A stretch of 64,000 nucleotides of DNA, taken from the NCBI RefSeq assembly GCF_002848265.1, contig NZ_CP025422.1, positions 3,440,727 to 3,504,726 of the forward strand, written 5' to 3'. Under the pieces are notes generated by a model. It saw only the letters and a program-made list of their open reading frames with translations. It had not been told where the DNA came from and searched no databases. Positions 55,340 through 64,000 of the stretch are shown piece after piece (the first letter of the stretch is position 1; each line of letters starts with the position of its first letter). The translations under genes and the position numbers were made by a program. The stretch is from Zhihengliuella sp. ISTPL4. Lineage in GTDB: Bacteria; Actinomycetota; Actinomycetes; Actinomycetales; Microbacteriaceae.

Positions 55340-56980
55340 TCAGGCGGCGATCGCCTCGGCGTCCATGATCGTGTAGCTGTAGCCCTGCTCCGCGAGGAAC
55401 CGCTGCCGGTTCTGCGCGTAGTCCTGATCGATCGTGTCGCGGGCTACGAGCGTGTAGAAGCTCGCGGTGTGACCGGACTGCTTGGGCCGGAGCAGCCGTC
55501 CGAGACGCTGAGCCTCCTCCTGCCGCGAACCGAACGAGCCGGACACCTGGATGGCGACGGACGCCTCGGGGAGGTCGATGGAGAAGTTGGCGACCTTGGA
55601 CACCACGAGCAGCGAGATGTCGCCCTCCCGGAACGCCCGGTACAGCTCCTCGCGCTCCTCGACCGGCGTGGACCCGGTGATCTGCGGCGCGTCGAGCGCC
55701 TGGGACAGCGCGTCGAGCTGATCCAGGTATTGGCCGATGACGAGGATCTGCTCGCCCTCGTGCGCGGCGATCAGCTCGCGCACGGCGTCGATCTTCGCCG
55801 GGGCGGACGCCGCGAGCCGGTAGCGCTCGTCGTCGGTCGCCGCCGCGTACTCCAGGCGGTCCGCCGGGGGCAGATCGACGCGCACCTCGAAGCAGGCGGC
55901 GGGGGAGATGAACCCCTGCGCCTCGATCTGCTTCCAGGGGGCGTCGAAGCGCTTCGGGCCGATGAGGCTGAAGACGTCCCCCTCGCGGCCGTCCTCGCGG
56001 ACCAGCGTCGCGGTGAGACCGATCCGGCGGCGGGCCTGGAGGTCCGCGGTGAGCTTGAACACCGGGGCGGGCAGCAGGTGCACCTCGTCGTACACGATGA
56101 GGCCCCAGTCCAGGGCGTCGAGGAGCGCGAGGTGCGCGTACTCGCCTTTCCGCTTGGCCGTGAGGATCTGGTACGTCGCGATCGTGACGGGCTTGACCTC
56201 CTTCGCCTGACCGGAATACTCGCCGATCTCCTCGGGGGTGAGGCTGGTGCGCTTGAGCAGCTCGTCCCGCCACTGCCGCGCGGAGACGGTGTTCGTCACG
56301 AGGATGAGCGTCGTGGTCTTCGTGGCGGCCATGGCGCCGGCGCCGACGATGGTCTTCCCCGCACCGCAGGGGAGGACCACGACGCCGGACCCGTCCTTGG
56401 CGAACGCGTCGACCGCGTCCTGCTGATAGGGGCGGATGGCCCACCCGTCCTCGGCGAGTTCGATCTCGTGGGGCGTGCCGGGGGTGTAGCCGGCGAGGTC
56501 CTCGGCCGGCCAGCCGATCTTCAGCAGCTCCTGCTTGATCTGGCCGCGTGCCCAGGCATCGACTACGAAGGTCTCCGGCGTGGGGTGCCCGATGAGCAGC
56601 GGCTGGATGCGCTTGTTGTTCGCGACCTGGGCCAGCACGGCGGGGTCGGTCGAACGCAGGATGAGCACGCCCTCGTCGTCGCGCTCGATGACCAGGCGCC
56701 CGTACCGGCTCACCGTCTCGCGCAGGTCGACGGCGACGGAGGGCGGCACGGGGAAGCGGGACCAGCGGTCGAGCGTCTCCAGCATGTCCTCGGCGGTGTG
56801 CCCGGCCGCGCGCGCGTTCCACAGACCGAGTCGCGTGATCCGATACGTGTGGATGTGCTCGGGCGCACGCTCCAGCTCGGCGAAGATCGCGAGCTCGTGG
56901 CGGGCGCTCTCGGCGTCGGCGTGGGCGACCTCGAGCAGCACGGTGCGGTCGCTCTGGACGATCAGGGGGCCATCAGACAT
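55340..56980 (-). CDS. Bacterial XPB-type DNA repair helicase
   Basis: 546 aa. N-terminal damage-recognition-like region, Walker A CGAGKT (205-210), DEVH box (298-301), GLTATLVRED (321-330) containing the RED motif that marks XPB, and the C-terminal helicase half with QRLGRLLRPK. 3'-5' helicase like mycobacterial XPB (Rv0861c). TAGACT lies eight bases before ATG. It lies downstream of its usual partner gene. Confidence 0.93.
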   Translation of the reverse strand: MSDGPLIVQSDRTVLLEVAHADAESARHELAIFAELERAPEHIHTYRITRLGLWNARAAGHTAEDMLETLDRWSRFPVPPSVAVDLRETVSRYGRLVIERDDEGVLILRSTDPAVLAQVANNKRIQPLLIGHPTPETFVVDAWARGQIKQELLKIGWPAEDLAGYTPGTPHEIELAEDGWAIRPYQQDAVDAFAKDGSGVVVLPCGAGKTIVGAGAMAATKTTTLILVTNTVSARQWRDELLKRTSLTPEEIGEYSGQAKEVKPVTIATYQILTAKRKGEYAHLALLDALDWGLIVYDEVHLLPAPVFKLTADLQARRRIGLTATLVREDGREGDVFSLIGPKRFDAPWKQIEAQGFISPAACFEVRVDLPPADRLEYAAATDDERYRLAASAPAKIDAVRELIAAHEGEQILVIGQYLDQLDALSQALDAPQITGSTPVEEREELYRAFREGDISLLVVSKVANFSIDLPEASVAIQVSGSFGSRQEEAQRLGRLLRPKQSGHTASFYTLVARDTIDQDYAQNRQRFLAEQGYSYTIMDAEAIAA

Positions 56981-57016
56981 AGCTGACCAGTCTACCGGCC
57001 CCGGACGGCGGAGGGC

Positions 57017-58720
57017 CTAGGTCGGGACCACGGTCGCGGCACGGATGCTGGACACGGGCAGGGTGCGCTCGACGTCGGCCGCTCTGTCCCTGCCCCGCAG
57101 CCGTCCGCCGCCGAGGCCGGTGGCCTCCAGCAGGAGCTCCCTGGTGGAGCCGTCCGGCATGCCGACCGTCACCTGCAGCACCGCCTTCGCGCGCACGGCC
57201 GCTTCCAGCTCCCGGTCGAGCCAGGCGGCGTCCGCGTCCGGCCCTTGGCGTTCGCGCAGGCGGGCGATCAGCGGACCGTAGTCGGGCGCGGGAGCGGACT
57301 CCGGCACGGCCGCCGGGTGGCGCGTCTTCACCGCCACGACCCCGTCCCGATCGACGAGGCTCGCCGGATAGCGGGCATCGGTCAGCGCCCAGTAGACCGT
57401 GTCCTGACCGACCTTGGTCGTCAACGACCCCACATGGACGGAGAGCCCGAGCGGTCGGAGCGACTGGTCGACGGCCATCGCCTCCAGAAGGTGGGGATCG
57501 GCGCTCTCCACGCGCGTGCGGCCGGTCTCGTCGTCCACGGAGACCCGCACGAGACCGTGGCGCTGCCCGGTCTGCGCGACGAGGTAGCCGAGGGGCTGCG
57601 GGATGCCCGTGAGCGAGATCTCGCCGAGGAACTCCAGAATCGACGACTCATCCTCACCGGCGGCGAACGCATGTGCGACCGACTCCGCGGTGAAGCGGTA
57701 CGACGAGGCCTGCGAAGCGGACTCCCGACGGGCCATGGTGCGCAGCCGCACGTCCAGCGCCGGCTGCAGAGGACCGGGGGCGATCGCCGTGAGGTCGTTC
57801 TGGAGGAAGATCCGGTCGACCTCCGCGGGGAGGAGCTCGGAGAGGGCGGAGGCGTCTGCCGCCTCGCCGCGCCGCAGCGTCTGCGACCACGGCGGCTCTG
57901 ACCCGTCCTCGGCGACGAGGCCGAGGAGACGCGCGGACTCGAGCAGCTGCGTCGCCTGCTCCGGCCAGGCCGGATCCCAAGGGTGCGCCAGGGGCCACTG
58001 CGCGGGGGGGAGCCAACCGCCCGAGGCGGAGCGCACTCCACGGGGGAGGGCGTCGCGGAAGGCGGTGGTGAGGAGGGCCCAACGTTCGGCCGCAGGGGAG
58101 CGGAGCCACCCTTCGGCGGCGGGCGTCGTCCGCAGGAGCCGGTCGACGGGGGCGGCGAGTCCCGCGCGGACGGCGACGGCCACCAGCGGGTCCACGATCT
58201 CGACGTCCAGGCCGGTCTCGGCGAGCTGGCGTTTCTGTCCGGCGCTGACGGCCCCGCCCATCAGCAGGGTGAACGGCTGCTCCCTGGCGAGGAGCAGGAT
58301 GTCGGCGAGCACGCCGACGGTGGTGAAGGCGCGCTCGGCGGCATGCGCGGCGGCGGACTCCGTCGCCGCCGGCGCGGGCGTCTCGTCGAGCGGGGCCGGG
58401 CGCAGGCGCCCTGCCACCGCCTCCGCGACCGGAGCGTGCGGCGTGCCGTCGGGGCGGACCAGGGCGAGCGCCGTCAGACGCTCGCGGCTCGCCCCCGCGG
58501 TGGCGCCCTGCGCGGCGTCGACGAGCGCGGCGGCCTCGTCCGCGGTCAGGGTGGGGAGCACGCGGCCCACGGATGCCGGTTCGAGCAGCGCCTCCGCGGC
58601 ATCGAACAAGTCCTGCCAGCCGACGTCGGGACGCACGCCCCGCGCGGTCAGCAGCGTTGTCAGCTCGTCATCGCTCGCAGCGGCCAGGTGGTCGGCCAGC
58701 GGGCGTGCGTGCGTGCTCAT
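57017..58720 (-). CDS. Helicase-associated C-terminal domain protein (XPB partner)
   Basis: 567 aa. No helicase motifs of its own. It carries winged-helix-like repeats at the N-terminus and the helicase_C_3 domain toward the C-terminus (FLQNDLTAIAPGPL, SYRFTAESVAHAFAAGE). The Rv0862c-Rv0861c pair in mycobacteria has the same order, so it is thought to act with XPB. Strongly alanine-rich. Confidence 0.88.
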   Translation of the reverse strand: MSTHARPLADHLAAASDDELTTLLTARGVRPDVGWQDLFDAAEALLEPASVGRVLPTLTADEAAALVDAAQGATAGASRERLTALALVRPDGTPHAPVAEAVAGRLRPAPLDETPAPAATESAAAHAAERAFTTVGVLADILLLAREQPFTLLMGGAVSAGQKRQLAETGLDVEIVDPLVAVAVRAGLAAPVDRLLRTTPAAEGWLRSPAAERWALLTTAFRDALPRGVRSASGGWLPPAQWPLAHPWDPAWPEQATQLLESARLLGLVAEDGSEPPWSQTLRRGEAADASALSELLPAEVDRIFLQNDLTAIAPGPLQPALDVRLRTMARRESASQASSYRFTAESVAHAFAAGEDESSILEFLGEISLTGIPQPLGYLVAQTGQRHGLVRVSVDDETGRTRVESADPHLLEAMAVDQSLRPLGLSVHVGSLTTKVGQDTVYWALTDARYPASLVDRDGVVAVKTRHPAAVPESAPAPDYGPLIARLRERQGPDADAAWLDRELEAAVRAKAVLQVTVGMPDGSTRELLLEATGLGGGRLRGRDRAADVERTLPVSSIRAATVVPT

Positions 58721-58730
58721 CGGTGCGGCC

Positions 58731-59006
58731 TCAGCGACGCGACTCGGCGCGGCCCTTCCGGACGAAGCTCATCACCAGCAGCACGATGATCATGACGAAG
58801 GCGAGCGGCAGGCCCCAGTAGGGGATCGCCGCGATCACCGGCCACAGGCCCTCGCCGAAGGCGGCGGCATCCATGCCGAGTGCGGTGCCGATGATGATGA
58901 CGAAGAAGCAGATCACCGACGCGGCCGCGATGCCGAGCGCGGTGAACGCCAGGATGCGGTCGATCCGACGGATGGGGACCTCCGGTCCGGGGCTCTTCGT
59001 GCTCAT
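58731..59006 (-). CDS. Small two-helix membrane protein
   Basis: 91 aa. A charged N-terminus, two membrane helices (about 22-42 and 58-82), and a basic tail. TAGGCT lies seven bases before ATG 59006, deciding the start against a far upstream one. Its stop is 10 bases from the XPB-partner start, suggesting one operon. Unknown function. Confidence 0.75.
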   Translation of the reverse strand: MSTKSPGPEVPIRRIDRILAFTALGIAAASVICFFVIIIGTALGMDAAAFGEGLWPVIAAIPYWGLPLAFVMIIVLLVMSFVRKGRAESRR

Positions 59007-59121
59007 CCGCCCCAGCCTACTCGCACCCGCGGAAGCGGTACCGTTCCGCCCGTGACCGGTAGGCTGGGGGCACGCGCACGAGCGCGCTCTGTTCTGCACA
59101 CGATCCCAGCGAGGTTCTCCC

Positions 59122-59502
59122 ATGCCCACCGGCAAGGTCAGGTTCTACGACGAAGACAAGGGTTTCGGCTTCATCGCCAGCGATGACGGCCAGGACGTCT
59201 TCCTGCACGCCTCCGCGATGCCGGCCGGCACCGCGGTCAAGGCGGGTGCGCGCGTGGAGTTCGGCGTGGCCGACGGCAAGCGCGGCCTGCAGGCGCTGTC
59301 GGTGCGGGTGCTCGAGGCACCGCCCAGCCTGGCGAAGGCCAAGCGCAAGCCCGCCGACGACATGGCGATCATCATCGAGGACCTCGTGAAGCTCCTCGAC
59401 GGCATCGGCGGCGACCTGCGTCGCGGCCGCTACCCCTCGTCGAGCCACGGTCGCAAGATCGCCGCCGTGCTGCGCAAGGTCGCCGATGACCTCGAAGCCT
59501 GA
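59122..59502 (+). CDS. Cold-shock-domain protein with C-terminal extension
   Basis: 126 aa. The CSD runs over residues 1-65 with RNP1 KGFGFIAS and RNP2 VFLHASA. The ~60-residue helical extension is as in mycobacterial CspB (about 135 aa) and absent in CspA. Binds RNA or single-stranded DNA. TAGGCT at 59060 lies about 57 bases upstream, so this mRNA has a leader, unlike most genes here. The 3' end overlaps the DUF3027 start. Confidence 0.92.
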   Translation: MPTGKVRFYDEDKGFGFIASDDGQDVFLHASAMPAGTAVKAGARVEFGVADGKRGLQALSVRVLEAPPSLAKAKRKPADDMAIIIEDLVKLLDGIGGDLRRGRYPSSSHGRKIAAVLRKVADDLEA

Positions 59503-60124
59503 CGCCGACGCGCGGCTCGTCGAGGCGCACGACCTCGCGGTCGCCGCGCTGCGCGAGATCACGCCGGCCTCGACCATCGGCCCGGCCGCGGGTTTCGTGC
59601 AGGAAGAGGACGGCTCGATCTCGCTGCGCTTCGAGAACCGGCTCCCCGGGTACCCGGGGTGGTACTGGACCGTGACGGTCGCCCGCGTCGAGGATGAGGA
59701 GCCCACCGTCCTCGAGGTGGAGCTGCTCCCCGGCGACGGCGCGCTTCTGGCGCCGGAGTGGGTGCCGTGGGCGGAGCGCCTTGCCGAGTACCGTGCGCAC
59801 CAGGCCGAACTGGCCGAGGCCGCAGCGGCGGCCGGGGAGACCATCGACTCCGATGCGGAAGATGACGACCCCGACGAGGACGCCGACGACGACGAGCTCG
59901 ATGAGGACGGATCGGACATCCTGCATGCCGGTGACGTCGACGGTGTGGACATCGACGAGCTCGATGACGCCGTCGCGGGTGACGAGGACGAGTCCGGCGA
60001 CGATTCCGACGCGGGGGACGCAGAAGACGACGACCTCGACGAGGATGAAGACGACGACCTCGACGGAGACGAAGACGACGACGCCGACGTCCGCGATGCG
60101 GACGCCGGCGACGAAGAGGAGTGA
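59486..60124 (+). CDS. DUF3027 protein with a long acidic tail
   Basis: 212 aa. The N-terminal ~110 residues are the DUF3027 domain (HDLAVAALREITPASTIG, ENRLPGYPGWYWTVTVARV). The last ~85 residues are Asp/Glu-rich, nearly one charge per residue. The ATG lies inside the cold-shock gene (17-base overlap), suggesting coupling. Unknown role; such acidic tails often mimic nucleic acid or bind cations. Confidence 0.88.
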   Translation: MTSKPDADARLVEAHDLAVAALREITPASTIGPAAGFVQEEDGSISLRFENRLPGYPGWYWTVTVARVEDEEPTVLEVELLPGDGALLAPEWVPWAERLAEYRAHQAELAEAAAAAGETIDSDAEDDDPDEDADDDELDEDGSDILHAGDVDGVDIDELDDAVAGDEDESGDDSDAGDAEDDDLDEDEDDDLDGDEDDDADVRDADAGDEEE

Positions 60125-60133
60125 GCAGGGCGG

Positions 60134-61255
<1,122 letters not shown>

Positions 61256-61312
61256 CTAGGGGGATCGCACGGCGCCGCCCGTCCGTGTGCCGATCCGATG
61301 TCGCCGGGGGAA

Positions 61313-61328
61313 TGTAGGCTTGCCTAAG
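61313..61328 (+). promoter_or_regulatory. Palindromic metal box over the dtxR-type promoter
   Basis: TAGGC-TT-GCCTA (61315-61326). It resembles half of an IdeR/DtxR iron box (TTAGGTTAGGCTAACCTAA) and contains TAGGCT, the probable -10. Its position suggests autoregulation. Confidence 0.5.
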
Positions 61329-61346
61329 AACTTCGGAGGGCCCCAC

Positions 61347-62048
61347 ATGACCGATCTGATCGACACCACGGAGATGTATCTCCGCACCATCCTCGAACTC
61401 GAGGAGGAGAACATCGTGCCGCTGCGGGCGCGCATCTCGGAGCGCCTCGGGCACTCGGGTCCCACCGTCTCGCAGACGGTCGGGCGCATGGAACGCGACG
61501 GTCTCGTCGTGGTCTCCGAGGACCGCACGCTCGAACTCACCGACGCCGGCCGCCGCAAAGCCGTCGACGTGATGCGCAAGCACCGCCTCGCGGAGCGGCT
61601 GCTGTCCGACGTGATCGGTCTGGACTGGGCCTTCGTGCACGAAGAGGCCTGCCGCTGGGAGCACGTCATGAGCGAGCAGGTGGAGCGCCGCCTCGTCGAA
61701 CTGCTGGGGCACCCCACCGAGTCGCCGTACGGCAACCCGATCCCGGGTCTCGACCAGCTCGGCGATCTTCCGGCGCGCACCTTCGACGAGGGTGTCATCG
61801 GCCTCGTGCAGCGACTGAACGCCGCCGGCGAGCCGGTCGAGGGCACGGTCCGCCGCCTCGCCGAGCCCGCGCAGGTCGACCCCGAACTCCTGGAGCAGCT
61901 GCGCGATGCGGGCGTCATCCCCGGCGCCCGCGGGGACTTCCGCTTCAACGAGGGCTACGTGCTCATCCAGATGGACGGCAAAGAAGAGGGCCTCGAGCTT
62001 CCCGTGGAGCTCGCCTCGCACATCTTCCTCGTCGGTGAGCCGGCCTGA
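61347..62048 (+). CDS. DtxR/IdeR-family metal-dependent repressor
   Basis: 233 aa. The winged helix (DTTEMYLRTILELEEENIVPLRARISERLGHSGPTVSQTVGRM) and dimer/metal domain (HRLAERLLSDVIGLDW, HVMSEQVERRLVELLG with Cys, Glu and His ligands) are followed by an SH3-like domain, as in DtxR and IdeR. Starts at ATG 61347 with CGGAGGG upstream. Whether it senses iron or manganese is not fixed, but DtxR-type length and SH3 domain favour iron. Confidence 0.92.
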   Translation: MTDLIDTTEMYLRTILELEEENIVPLRARISERLGHSGPTVSQTVGRMERDGLVVVSEDRTLELTDAGRRKAVDVMRKHRLAERLLSDVIGLDWAFVHEEACRWEHVMSEQVERRLVELLGHPTESPYGNPIPGLDQLGDLPARTFDEGVIGLVQRLNAAGEPVEGTVRRLAEPAQVDPELLEQLRDAGVIPGARGDFRFNEGYVLIQMDGKEEGLELPVELASHIFLVGEPA

Positions 62049-62103
62049 TTCGGCTCACCGAGGATTGTCAGTTTCCCAGGGTGACATGATCGTTATCTTC
62101 CGG

Positions 62104-62250
62104 TAACCTCGGTCAGGTCCTCAGCGAAGAAGCCCGCTGGGGGCGAACCGCGAAGATCCGCCTTCCGGCTCGTCGTCTTCCCGAAAGGGACGCACTCGAA
62201 CCCGAGCAGTGCATCCCTGCCCTGGGGTAGAGCATCGACGGGCCAGCGCC
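62104..62250 (+). ncRNA. Probable c-di-AMP (ydaO-yuaA) riboswitch
   Basis: The 235-base leader of the M23 peptidase gene is structured. It has GGTCAGGTCCTCAGC, a GGGGGCGAACCGC block, and ACTCGAACCCGAGC, all familiar from actinobacterial ydaO elements. The element typically precedes cell-wall hydrolase genes and is turned off by c-di-AMP. Boundaries are approximate; the identification is by eye. Confidence 0.7.
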
Positions 62251-62269
62251 ACCCGAGGTGCGAAGGCTC

Positions 62270-62286
62270 AGGAGGACCACGTTTTG
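62270..62286 (+). promoter_or_regulatory. Ribosome site and TTG start of the M23 gene
   Basis: AGGAGG at 62270-62275, eight bases, then TTG at 62284-62286. No ATG or GTG in frame lies between the riboswitch and TTG 62284, so this start is favoured over an upstream ATG at 62209 that lies within the RNA element. Confidence 0.7.
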
Positions 62287-63114
62287 GCCGCAGACATCGA
62301 ACCGCCCGCGAAGAAATCTGAAGATCGAGGAGTCGCCCGGCGCACCGCGCCGCGGATCAGCGCCCGGAAGATCGCAGCCCCCCTCCGGTCGGTCGCGATC
62401 TTCGGTGCGGTCGGCGCCCTCGTCGCCGCCGTCGCGCTTCCCGCGTATGCGGCGTCGAAGCCGACGGACGCCACCGCCCAGACCGTCCAGCAGCTCGCTG
62501 CGGTCGACGCGCAGTCGCTCGTCGTCGCATCGGAAGCCACGGCCGCTCCGCTCGTGCGCGGTGCGTTCAGCGCGACGACGCCCGAGGAGATCGAGAAGAA
62601 GAAGGCCGAGGAGGCCGCTGCGGCCGCCGCCCGTGCCGCCGCCGCTGCGGCCGCGTCCACCTCGACGTCATCTTCGGGCAACTTCAACACCGCCGGTTAC
62701 GCGCTCGTGGCCCCCGGCTCCGGCCAGGTCCGCTACCCGTTGCCGCTGGGTTCCTGGAACGTCAGCCGCACCGTCGGCGGCGGTCACAACGGCGCCGACA
62801 TGCTCGCCCCGGCGGGCACTCCCATCTATGCCGCGGCCGCCGGTGTCGTCCGCGCCTCCGCCGAGAGCATCGGCGGCTACGGCGTCGCGGTGATGCTCGA
62901 CAGCGTCGTGGGCGGGCAGCGCGTGCAGACCACCTACGGACACATGCTCTACGGCTCGCGTCAGGTGCAGGCCGGGCAGACGGTCGCCGCCGGCCAGCTG
63001 ATCGGCTACGTCGGCAGCACCGGCCGCTCGACCGCGAACCACCTCCACTTCGAGGTCTGGATCAACGGCGGCCTGGTCGAGCCGATGTCCTGGCTCTCGG
63101 TCAACGCCGGCTGA
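62284..63114 (+). CDS. Secreted M23 (LytM) peptidoglycan peptidase
   Basis: 276 aa from the TTG start. A long basic N-terminus with a hydrophobic signal (about 36-56, AYAAS cleavage), then a Lys/Glu/Ala helix (EEIEKKKAEEAAAAAA). The M23 domain has HNGADMLAPAGTP with the first zinc His and Asp, and HLHFEV at the end. Cuts peptide cross-links of the cell wall. The mature protein lacks a LysM domain. Expression is probably set by c-di-AMP. Confidence 0.92.
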   Translation: MAADIEPPAKKSEDRGVARRTAPRISARKIAAPLRSVAIFGAVGALVAAVALPAYAASKPTDATAQTVQQLAAVDAQSLVVASEATAAPLVRGAFSATTPEEIEKKKAEEAAAAAARAAAAAAASTSTSSSGNFNTAGYALVAPGSGQVRYPLPLGSWNVSRTVGGGHNGADMLAPAGTPIYAAAAGVVRASAESIGGYGVAVMLDSVVGGQRVQTTYGHMLYGSRQVQAGQTVAAGQLIGYVGSTGRSTANHLHFEVWINGGLVEPMSWLSVNAG

Positions 63115-63208
63115 CCGGAGACGTTCTCGAGCATTCATCCGTCGTTCCGCCTCGGTCCCCGCGGGATGGGTTAGCCTGAACCCGTCGTCATACAGACGGG
63201 AGAGGCTG

Positions 63209-63319
63209 ATGGAGCGAACACCGAGCATCCGAACCATGGACGCTCTCGGTCGTCACGTCCTTCGGCATTGCCCGCAGGGATGCCGCGGTGCTGCCGCGCG
63301 CGAAAGGCGCCGTCTCTAG
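63209..63319 (+). CDS. Possible 36-aa ORF ending in its own terminator stem
   Basis: ATG 63209 preceded by GGGAGAGG, TAG at 63317-63319 within the loop of the terminator. Peptide contains HCPQGC and a basic end (ARERRRL). A TTAGCCT hexamer lies at 63171. It could be a leader peptide, a small protein, or only the body of a small RNA. Confidence 0.35.
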   Translation: MERTPSIRTMDALGRHVLRHCPQGCRGAAARERRRL

Positions 63320-63333
63320 ACGGCGCCTTTTTT
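63303..63333 (+). terminator. Strong intrinsic terminator
   Basis: AAAGGCGCCGTC / GACGGCGCCTTT followed by six T in a row, the best rho-independent terminator in the window. It lies 190 bases after the M23 stop and does not look like the end of that mRNA only. The rest of the 306-base gap holds the small ORF listed separately. Confidence 0.9.
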
Positions 63334-63420
63334 CGTCCCTGCGAACGCTCTTCCTCCTGCACGACGTCGTGTGAGTCGAGAGTGCCGGGAAGCCGTCCCG
63401 GCGGATCGAGAGGATGACGA

Positions 63421-63918
63421 ATGCGCACACTGGTCCTGAACGCCGGATACGAGCCCTTGGCCATCGTGTCCTTCAAGAGAGCCCTCGTCCTGGTGATGAA
63501 CGACAAGGCGACGGTCATCGAGAGAGTCGAGGACGACCCCGTCTGGGGTACCCACGGCGTCTACGATCGACCGGCGGTGATCATCCTCTCCCGCTATGTG
63601 CGCGTGCCCACGAGCCGACGTGTGCCGGTGACCCGCCGCGGTGTCCTCCGGCGGGACGGCCACCGGTGCGGCTACTGCGGCAAGGCCGCCGCGACGATCG
63701 ACCACGTCCTCCCGCGCTCCCGTGGGGGAGCGGACTCCTGGGAAAACCTCGTCGCGTGCTGCCTGCGCTGCAACAATCTGAAGAGCAACCGCACCCCGCA
63801 GGAGATGCGCTGGCAGCTGCGGTTCACTCCGCGCCCGCCGCACGGGACGGCGTGGACGGTGCGCGGAGTGGAGCGCAGCGACCCCCGCTGGGAGCCGTAC
63901 CTCGCCCTCGCCGCCTGA
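63421..63918 (+). CDS. HNH endonuclease
   Basis: 165 aa. Zinc ligands Cys83/Cys86 (CGYC) and Cys114/Cys117, catalytic Asp94-His95 in IDHVLPRSRGG, Asn109 in SWENLVACC. The N-terminal MRTLVLNAGYEPL domain is typical of a conserved actinobacterial HNH group found as a housekeeping gene, not a homing endonuclease. Role in DNA repair or restriction unknown. Confidence 0.9.
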   Translation: MRTLVLNAGYEPLAIVSFKRALVLVMNDKATVIERVEDDPVWGTHGVYDRPAVIILSRYVRVPTSRRVPVTRRGVLRRDGHRCGYCGKAAATIDHVLPRSRGGADSWENLVACCLRCNNLKSNRTPQEMRWQLRFTPRPPHGTAWTVRGVERSDPRWEPYLALAA

Positions 63919-63967
63919 GCGGGACGGCGCGAGGGCGCGTCGCCGTGGTCCCGTAGACTGGCAGCGC

Positions 63968-64000
63968 GCCCTCGTAGCTCAGCAGGATAGAGCAGCCCTC
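63968..64000 (+). tRNA. tRNA, 5' half only, probably tRNA-Arg
   Basis: GCCCTCG acceptor strand, TA, D arm GCTC/GAGC, then the anticodon stem starts as the window ends. The sequence agrees with actinobacterial tRNA-Arg (CCT) but the anticodon is not visible. TAGACT at about 63954 is a possible -10. Confidence 0.7.

Noticed and set aside
53248..55368. A 706-codon plus-strand frame across two minus-strand genes and the CPBP gene
   Set aside because: Shadow of the histidine kinase, response regulator and CPBP genes, which all have intact catalytic motifs.
59860..60120. GAC/GAG-rich tract considered as a tandem repeat or assembly artefact
   Set aside because: It is in frame, uses mixed codons and encodes the acidic tail of DUF3027; no fixed repeat unit exists.

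Overview
The window is high-GC, gene-dense chromosomal DNA from an actinobacterium. A Microbacteriaceae host, most likely Microbacterium or a close relative, fits best. The evidence is the combination of CarD, WXG100, DUF3263, DUF3027, DUF4032, LytR_C, IspDF and bacterial XPB genes, GroEL without an adjacent groES, GTG/TTG starts, and many genes with a TANNNT hexamer exactly six bases before the start codon, the signature of leaderless mRNAs. The species call is inference; the gene content is read from the sequence.

Layout. 1-5.4 kb: end of holB, a lipoprotein hydrolase, tRNA-Thr(CGT), pncA and small genes, tRNA-Lys(TTT). 5.6-9.6 kb: a fasciclin lipoprotein divergent from dipZ-sigK-rskA; both promoters carry the same unusual motif pair, so this looks like a SigK regulon collected in one place. 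11.3-12.4 kb: an AbiEi/DUF559 gene between two 82-bp palindromic repeats. 12.5-27.5 kb: a phosphate neighbourhood (pstSCAB with a PHO box, a Nudix/phosphatase gene, ppk, a GlnR-type regulator, phoU, senX3-regX3), with an assembly of housekeeping genes between. 27.5-36.7 kb: carD, ispDF, cysS, rlmB, ugpC and a DsbA-fold protein that lost both active-site cysteines.

36.75-40.04 kb is a 3.3-kb integrative element in tRNA-Thr(TGT). A 40-bp repeat covering the 5' half of the tRNA lies at both ends, so the working tRNA now has an element-derived 5' half and upstream region. It carries a frameshifted tyrosine recombinase, three small unknown genes, and a two-gene unit of a small basic protein and a Clp-fold SDH-type serine protease. 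This is the best candidate for an undescribed system in the window.

40.1-49.5 kb: aldo/keto reductase, a four-gene ABC transporter/two-component operon, a DMT transporter, nitroreductase-msrB, and conserved actinobacterial genes. 49.5-54.2 kb: groL behind two tandem CIRCE operators, an orphan WXG100 protein and a TrcRS-like two-component system. 54.3-64 kb: CPBP protease, an XPB helicase pair, cold-shock protein, serC, a DtxR-family regulator with a palindromic box, an M23 peptidase behind a probable c-di-AMP riboswitch with a TTG start, a possible 36-codon ORF ending inside its own terminator, an HNH endonuclease and the first half of a probable tRNA-Arg.
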